Assembly: GCA_019243895.1 (NCBI GenBank)
Contig: JAFATP010000261.1
Location: 1-9,726 of the forward strand
Reading direction: 5' to 3'
From: Alphaproteobacteria bacterium
GTDB taxonomy: Bacteria > Pseudomonadota > Alphaproteobacteria > Rickettsiales > SXRF01
Length of the DNA: 9,726 nt
Below, piece after piece: positions 6,286 through 9,726 of this stretch. A model generated the notes under the pieces. That model ran no database searches, was not told the origin of the DNA, and worked only from the letters and a program-made list of their open reading frames with translations. The translations under genes were made by a program, and so were the position numbers. Within the stretch, counting starts at the first letter, position 1. Each line of letters opens with the position of its first letter.

Positions 6286-7229
6286 ATAACAATCTTACTC
6301 CCTTCCCGCAAGAGCTGATTTTTCACGTGGGCGATGTCTCAGCGGCCCCGACGGTGTCGTTCGAATTCTTTCCTCCTAAAACAGAGGAAATGGAACAGCG
6401 GCTGTGGGAAACGATCGTGGAGCTCGCCCCGCTGCGCCCGGCATTCGTGTCGGTCACTTATGGCGCGGGCGGCACCACGCGGGAGCGCACCCACGCCACG
6501 GTGCGGCGCATCCTGAAGGAAACTTCGTTGACGCCGGCAGCGCATCTCACCTGCGTCGGCGCGTCCCGGGCAGCGGTGGACGAGGTGGCACGGGCCTATT
6601 GGGAATCCGGAGTGCGGCATATCGTGGCCTTGCGGGGCGATCCGCCGCAGGGAAGCACGGTCTACGCACCGTATCCGGGAGGGTATGCCTATGCCAACGA
6701 GCTGGTGGAAGGGCTGAGGCGCGTGGGCGATTTCGAGATTTCCGTGGCGGCGTTTCCCGAGAAGCATCCGGAGTCTCCCAGTTTCGAGCAGGATATGGAG
6801 GTGCTGAAGCGCAAGGTGGATGCCGGCGCCACGCGCGCCATCACCCAGTATTTTTTCGATGCCGACCTTTTTTACCGCTTCATGGAACGGGTGGAGAAAG
6901 CGGGCATTAAAATTCCCATTGTGCCGGGCATTCTTCCCATCGGCAATTTCGCCCAGGTGCTGAAGTTCAGCCACATGTGCGGTGCCTCCGTGCCGCCGTG
7001 GCTGCATGAGATGTTCGACGGGCTGGACGGACAGCCCGTCACGCGCAACCTGGTGGCCGCTTACGTGGCGGTGGAGCAATGCCGGAAGCTGCAGCAGCAA
7101 GGCGTGCGGCAATTCCATTTCTATACGCTGAACCGCGCCGACCTTACGGCGGCGGTGTGCCACGTGCTGGGGGTGCGCAGGCAGGCGGACGCCCGCGCAG
7201 AGCCGACGCGGGAAACGGCGCAAGGATAG
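6282..7229 (+). CDS. metF: methylenetetrahydrofolate reductase [NAD(P)H]
   Basis: Flavoenzyme that reduces 5,10-methylenetetrahydrofolate to 5-methyltetrahydrofolate, the methyl donor for methionine synthesis. It is 315 residues, close to the usual 290-310, and forms a single TIM barrel carrying FAD. Key residues fall at the same numbers as in E. coli MetF: E28 in VSFEFFPPKT (catalytic acid) and D120 in VALRGDPP (flavin tuning). Q190 in ITQYFFD corresponds to the folate-contacting glutamine. VSVTYGAGGTTRERTHATV at 56-74 and AAHLTCVGAS at 86-95 are strong family patterns. The start is TTG, with an in-frame TGA directly before it, so nothing longer is possible; a GTG at 6327 is the next alternative but would cut the normal N-terminus. 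The last 15 residues are polar and family-atypical. The gene stands alone and ends one base from the convergent motB stop. Confidence 0.94.
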   Translation: MNNNLTPFPQELIFHVGDVSAAPTVSFEFFPPKTEEMEQRLWETIVELAPLRPAFVSVTYGAGGTTRERTHATVRRILKETSLTPAAHLTCVGASRAAVDEVARAYWESGVRHIVALRGDPPQGSTVYAPYPGGYAYANELVEGLRRVGDFEISVAAFPEKHPESPSFEQDMEVLKRKVDAGATRAITQYFFDADLFYRFMERVEKAGIKIPIVPGILPIGNFAQVLKFSHMCGASVPPWLHEMFDGLDGQPVTRNLVAAYVAVEQCRKLQQQGVRQFHFYTLNRADLTAAVCHVLGVRRQADARAEPTRETAQG

Positions 7230-7230
7230 C

Positions 7231-7878
7231 TTATTGCTCCACGCGAATAATCACCCGGCTGTTGCGCGCCTGGTTTTCAGGAATAGGGTGGCCTTCGGCA
7301 TCCGTGCCGGGCACCAGCGGCGCCGTGTCGCCGACGCTTGTCACGCGGATGCGCTTGGGGTCGATGCCGCGCAGCGCCAGCGCGTCCGCCACGGCGGCGG
7401 CGCGTTGCGCTCCCAGCTCCCAGCGGTTTTTAGCCGTGCCGGGATCGCCGTCGGTGTGGCCTTCCACCGTGATGGCGGCGCGCGACAGCTCCCCAGCGTT
7501 CAGTACGCCCGCAAGCTCCTCCAGGAGGGAAAGCTTTGCCGCCAGGATATCGGCGCTGCCGGGAGCGAACAGCGGCAGCGACGCCAGTTCGATGGTCATG
7601 CCGCGACGGGTTTTTTCCGCGGAAATCGTACGCTCGGCGTTGCGGCTGGCGACAATGCCCTGCACCTCGCGCATGGCGCCGTCAAAGGGAGAATCCATGC
7701 TGAAGCCCGCGAAATAATCGTGCATGCCCTTGGTGGCGGCTTCGAAGCGCTCCTGCTTCGGCTCCGAGGTGGCAACGAAAATAATGAAGAACGCCAGGAG
7801 CAGCGTGATCATGTCGGCGTAGGTCATCAGCCACGCATCGACGTTTTCCTCCGGGCGATGGCGTTTGGGCGGCATCAT
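7231..7878 (-). CDS. motB: flagellar motor stator protein MotB
   Basis: Stator subunit that anchors the MotA/MotB ion channel to peptidoglycan and carries the ion-binding aspartate. The protein has 215 residues. A short basic cytoplasmic N-terminus is followed by one transmembrane helix at about 15-36 (WLMTYADMITLLLAFFIIF). In it, D22 corresponds to the essential E. coli D32. A linker with a plug-like segment comes next (about 40-100). The C-terminal OmpA-like domain has VEGHTDGDPG, then WELGAQRAAAVADAL, and ends NQARNSRVIIRVEQ, which matches the peptidoglycan-binding pattern. It is shorter than E. coli MotB (about 308), as in other compact MotB/PomB proteins. The ATG overlaps the motA stop as ATGA. 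No other flagellar or chemotaxis gene is present here. A non-flagellar OmpA/stator relative is possible, but the pairing with a full MotA argues for a motor. Confidence 0.88.
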   Translation of the reverse strand: MMPPKRHRPEENVDAWLMTYADMITLLLAFFIIFVATSEPKQERFEAATKGMHDYFAGFSMDSPFDGAMREVQGIVASRNAERTISAEKTRRGMTIELASLPLFAPGSADILAAKLSLLEELAGVLNAGELSRAAITVEGHTDGDPGTAKNRWELGAQRAAAVADALALRGIDPKRIRVTSVGDTAPLVPGTDAEGHPIPENQARNSRVIIRVEQ

Positions 7879-8726
7879 GCGGATGCCTGCCTGCTTACGC
7901 CGCCGGTTTTAATGCGCGGATCGGTGCGCAGATAATCATCCAGATTGAACTGGCTTTCGGGGTTTAAAAAGCTGTTCAGCTTATCCTGCATATAGCGCGG
8001 GCTTTGCTTTTCCGCCAGCAGCGTCAGCCCCTCCGTCATCATGTAATTGCGGAAGCGCATGATCTCTTCCTTGTGCAGCAGCTTGTCGGCGGCGGGCAGG
8101 CAGAACAGCCGCGCGAACACGATGCCGTACAGCGTGGCGAGCAGGGCGATGGCAAGCCCGGAGCCGATGCGCTGCATATCCCCCTCCACGCTTTGCAGCA
8201 TGATCACCATGCCCACCAGCGTGCCCACCATGCCGAAGGCGGGCGCCGTGCCCGCCATGTTGCGCAAGACCGCCACCGGGGTGACGCGGCGCTCAAACTC
8301 GGCCTCCACGGCGGTGTTCATCATCTCGCGGATTTTTGGAGCGGGATAGCCCGTTACCACCAGCTCCACGCCGTAGCGCAGCAGCGGCTCCTTGATTTTG
8401 ATGCCGATTTCTCCCTCCAGCCCGATCAAGCCCTTATGGTGCACCAGATAGGCCCAGCGGATCAGCCGCTCGATCTCGGCGTTCAAGCCCTCGCGGGTGG
8501 CTTTCGGCTTTTTCACCATGTGCCACATCGCCTCGAACGCCTGGTTCACGTAGCGCGCCTGGTAACTCATGAAGGCATTGGCCACCGTGCCGCCGATGAC
8601 GATCAAAAACCCCTCCAGGCTCAGGAAGGAATGCCAATTATTGGTGCCGTGCGCAATCGCCCCCACTACCAGCACGATGCCGAAGAGAGCGCCCGCCAGC
8701 GCGGCAAAAGACATGGAACGATTCAT
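7875..8726 (-). CDS. motA: flagellar motor stator protein MotA (PomA-like)
   Basis: Inner-membrane stator subunit that couples ion flow to flagellar rotation; five MotA surround two MotB in solved stators. From the chosen start it has 283 residues. Four hydrophobic segments lie at about 8-26, 34-54, 153-177 and 186-208, with a cytoplasmic loop between the second and third. The conserved GTAPAFGMVGTLVGMV at 159-174 holds the channel proline P162. GFLIVIGGTVANAFMSY at 39-55 and LLRYGVELVVTGYPAPKIREMM at 115-136 are PomA/MotA family patterns. I chose ATG at 8726 over the GTG at 8741 because AAGGA lies 7 bases upstream of it, inside the longer reading. The 3' end overlaps motB by four bases, so the pair is made in matched amounts. 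Whether protons or sodium drive it cannot be decided from the sequence. Confidence 0.9.
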   Translation of the reverse strand: MNRSMSFAALAGALFGIVLVVGAIAHGTNNWHSFLSLEGFLIVIGGTVANAFMSYQARYVNQAFEAMWHMVKKPKATREGLNAEIERLIRWAYLVHHKGLIGLEGEIGIKIKEPLLRYGVELVVTGYPAPKIREMMNTAVEAEFERRVTPVAVLRNMAGTAPAFGMVGTLVGMVIMLQSVEGDMQRIGSGLAIALLATLYGIVFARLFCLPAADKLLHKEEIMRFRNYMMTEGLTLLAEKQSPRYMQDKLNSFLNPESQFNLDDYLRTDPRIKTGGVSRQASA

Positions 8727-8733
8727 CAGCGCT

Positions 8734-8738
8734 TCCTT
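8734..8738 (-). promoter_or_regulatory. ribosome binding site deciding the motA start
   Basis: On the minus strand AAGGA occupies 8738-8734 with a 7-base spacer before the ATG at 8726. The upstream in-frame GTG at 8741 overlaps this region and has no such site of its own, so the shorter MotA is favoured. Confidence 0.55.
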
Positions 8739-8765
8739 CACGTACGGAATTTCTCTGGTATCATA
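8737..8765. promoter_or_regulatory. divergent promoter with a shared palindromic -10 box
   Basis: The heptamer TATCATA at 8759-8765 reads as TATCAT on the plus strand (8759-8764) and TATGAT on the minus strand (8765-8760). For the plus-strand hydrolase gene, TTCACG at 8737-8742 is a four-of-six -35 match at 16 bases. The predicted start would be near 8771, about 24 bases before the ATG at 8795. For motA the start would be near 8753, about 27 bases before ATG 8726 and just upstream of its ribosome binding site. No good motA -35 is visible. Both leader lengths are sensible, which supports the box, but it is a prediction. Confidence 0.4.
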
Positions 8766-8794
8766 GAAGCCAATGCCTTAATAAATCGCAAATC

Positions 8795-9514
8795 ATGGCC
8801 CGCCCGCCCCGCATCGGCATCACTCTGGATTACGAAACAGCGCCTACCTATTCCAAGCTGCCGTGGTATGCGCTGAGAGAGAATTATTGCACGTCTATCA
8901 GCAGCTTAGGTGCGCTGCCGTTGCCGCTGCCGCATGAGGCGGGGCTGGCAGCCGCCTATGGAGAGCTGCTGGACGGGCTTATTTTAACCGGCGGCGCGTT
9001 CGACGTGCCGCCGCATTATTACGGCCAGAGCGGCGTGCATGAAACGGTGGTGACAAAGGATCAGCGCAGCGCCTTCGAGTTCGCCATCACCCGCGAGGCG
9101 ATCGCGCGGAGATTGCCGGTGCTGGGCATTTGCGGCGGCGAGCAGCTGCTGAACGTGGTGCTGGGCGGCACGCTGATGCAGCATATTCCCGACGCCGTGA
9201 AGGACGCGCTGGATCATGAGCAGAAAAACCCGCGGCATGAATCGGGGCATGAAGTGACCGTGGTGCCGGGAACCTTGCTGGCGCGCCTCACCGGCGAGGC
9301 CCGGCTTGCCGTGAACACCTCGCACCACCAGGCGGTGCTGGAGCCGGCGCCCGGCGTGATCGTCAATGCGCGCACGGCAGACGGCGTCATCGAGGGCATC
9401 GAATATCCGGAGCATCCTTTTTGTTTAGGGGTGCAGTGGCACCCGGAATATCATGTGTGCGAGGGCGACCGGCGCATTTTCGAGGCGTTCGTGGCGGCGT
9501 GCCGTGGCGGGTGA
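8795..9514 (+). CDS. class I glutamine amidotransferase-fold hydrolase (peptidase C26, PuuD-like)
   Basis: A 239-residue cytoplasmic enzyme of the gamma-glutamyl-GABA hydrolase/C26 family, which cleaves gamma-glutamyl amide bonds. The class I triad is complete: nucleophile C113 in the elbow GICGGEQLLNVVLGG (111-125), and H216 with E218 in GVQWHPEY (212-219). GLILTGGAFDVPPHYYG at 61-77 builds the oxyanion side and HHQAV at 177-181 is another family mark. The elbow has GICGGEQ where E. coli PuuD-type enzymes have R after C, so the substrate may differ from gamma-glutamyl-GABA; for that reason I give no symbol. No polyamine-use genes are nearby. It overlaps the downstream pseudouridine synthase by 11 bases, implying one transcript, and diverges from motA. 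No Shine-Dalgarno is evident before the ATG. Confidence 0.87.
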   Translation: MARPPRIGITLDYETAPTYSKLPWYALRENYCTSISSLGALPLPLPHEAGLAAAYGELLDGLILTGGAFDVPPHYYGQSGVHETVVTKDQRSAFEFAITREAIARRLPVLGICGGEQLLNVVLGGTLMQHIPDAVKDALDHEQKNPRHESGHEVTVVPGTLLARLTGEARLAVNTSHHQAVLEPAPGVIVNARTADGVIEGIEYPEHPFCLGVQWHPEYHVCEGDRRIFEAFVAACRGG

Positions 9515-9726
9515 GCGCCTGGCCAAGCGCATCGCGCGGGCGGGCGTCTGCTCGCGGCGCGAGGCGGAAAAACTGATCGCCGCCGGCTGCGTCACCGTGG
9601 ACGGCAAGGTGGTGGATACGGCGGCTTATAACGTTACGCCGCAACAAGACGTGCGCGTGGACGGGCAGAAGCTGGCCGCCCCGGAAGCGCCGCGCCTGTG
9701 GCTGTATCATAAGCCGCGCGGGCTGG
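9504..9726 (+). CDS. 23S/16S rRNA pseudouridine synthase, RsuA/RluB family (3' truncated by window)
   Basis: Only the first 74 residues are inside the window. They form an S4 RNA-binding domain (MAGERLAKRIARAGVCSRRE at 1-20, then a GCVTVDGKVV turn at 28-37) followed by LWLYHKPRGL at 65-74, the junction that leads into the catalytic domain of RsuA/RluB/RluE/RluF enzymes. The catalytic aspartate lies beyond the window. Such enzymes isomerise a specific uridine in rRNA during ribosome assembly. The GTG start at 9504 lies inside the end of the preceding hydrolase gene (11-base overlap); it puts the S4 domain at the extreme N-terminus, as expected. The pattern is most like RluB (23S rRNA), but RsuA and others cannot be excluded from this fragment, so no symbol is given. 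Confidence 0.85.
   Translation, partial: MAGERLAKRIARAGVCSRREAEKLIAAGCVTVDGKVVDTAAYNVTPQQDVRVDGQKLAAPEAPRLWLYHKPRGL

Noticed and set aside
6339..7223. 294-codon minus-strand frame opposite metF
   Set aside because: It mirrors the whole metF gene, whose residues match the family down to E28 and D120; the antisense translation shows no domain.
8004..8876. 290-codon plus-strand frame opposite motA
   Set aside because: It is antisense to a clear MotA with four membrane segments; the H- and Q-rich translation is typical of a reverse-strand shadow of a GC-rich gene.

Overview
The window reads as a gene-dense stretch of an alphaproteobacterial chromosome. The protein sequences look alphaproteobacterial (glutamyl-tRNA synthetase tail, MetF, a C26-type amidotransferase next to an S4-domain pseudouridine synthase, PomA-like MotA). 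Base composition is mostly about 60-70% GC, but it falls sharply inside cysS and in some spacers. I cannot name the genus; a Rhodospirillales-like or deeper-branching lineage is an inference only. All genes found are housekeeping or envelope/motility genes. I see no tRNA, rRNA, CRISPR array, insertion sequence or prophage part.

Layout. (1) 2-2313, plus strand: the 3' end of gltX, then cysS starting on the very next base, then a small protein of unknown function whose ATG overlaps the cysS stop. (2) 2379-4677, plus: cimA (citramalate synthase, isoleucine precursor synthesis) with a perfect TATAAT just upstream, overlapping trmJ (tRNA 2'-O-methyltransferase). (3) 4686-6095, minus: mlaA and mlaC, the outer-membrane lipoprotein and periplasmic carrier of the Mla phospholipid pathway. 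They converge on trmJ with an 8-base gap. (4) 6096-6281: an AT-rich divergent spacer that holds the metF leader. (5) 6282-7229, plus: metF, ending one base from the end of motB. (6) 7231-8726, minus: motA-motB flagellar stator operon with an ATGA overlap. (7) 8795-9726, plus: a C26/PuuD-like glutamine amidotransferase-fold hydrolase, overlapping the start of an RsuA/RluB-family pseudouridine synthase cut by the window end.

The most interesting signals are structural. First, cysS is a compositional mosaic: its GC-rich catalytic half changes abruptly to AT-rich DNA just after KMSKS, and the change runs into the orphan gene, as if the 3' end was replaced or diverged with its neighbour. Second, the two amino-acid biosynthesis genes cimA and metF both start at non-ATG codons with no convincing ribosome binding site. 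In each case the start directly follows or overlaps the stop of a tiny in-place ORF (ATG-GAT-TAA before GTG; ATG-GGC-CGT-GAT-TGA over TTG). This could be termination-reinitiation control. Third, the metF leader can form two mutually exclusive hairpins. Fourth, motA and the amidotransferase appear to share one palindromic -10 box read in both directions. None of these is proven by the sequence alone, and I see no clearly new multi-gene system.
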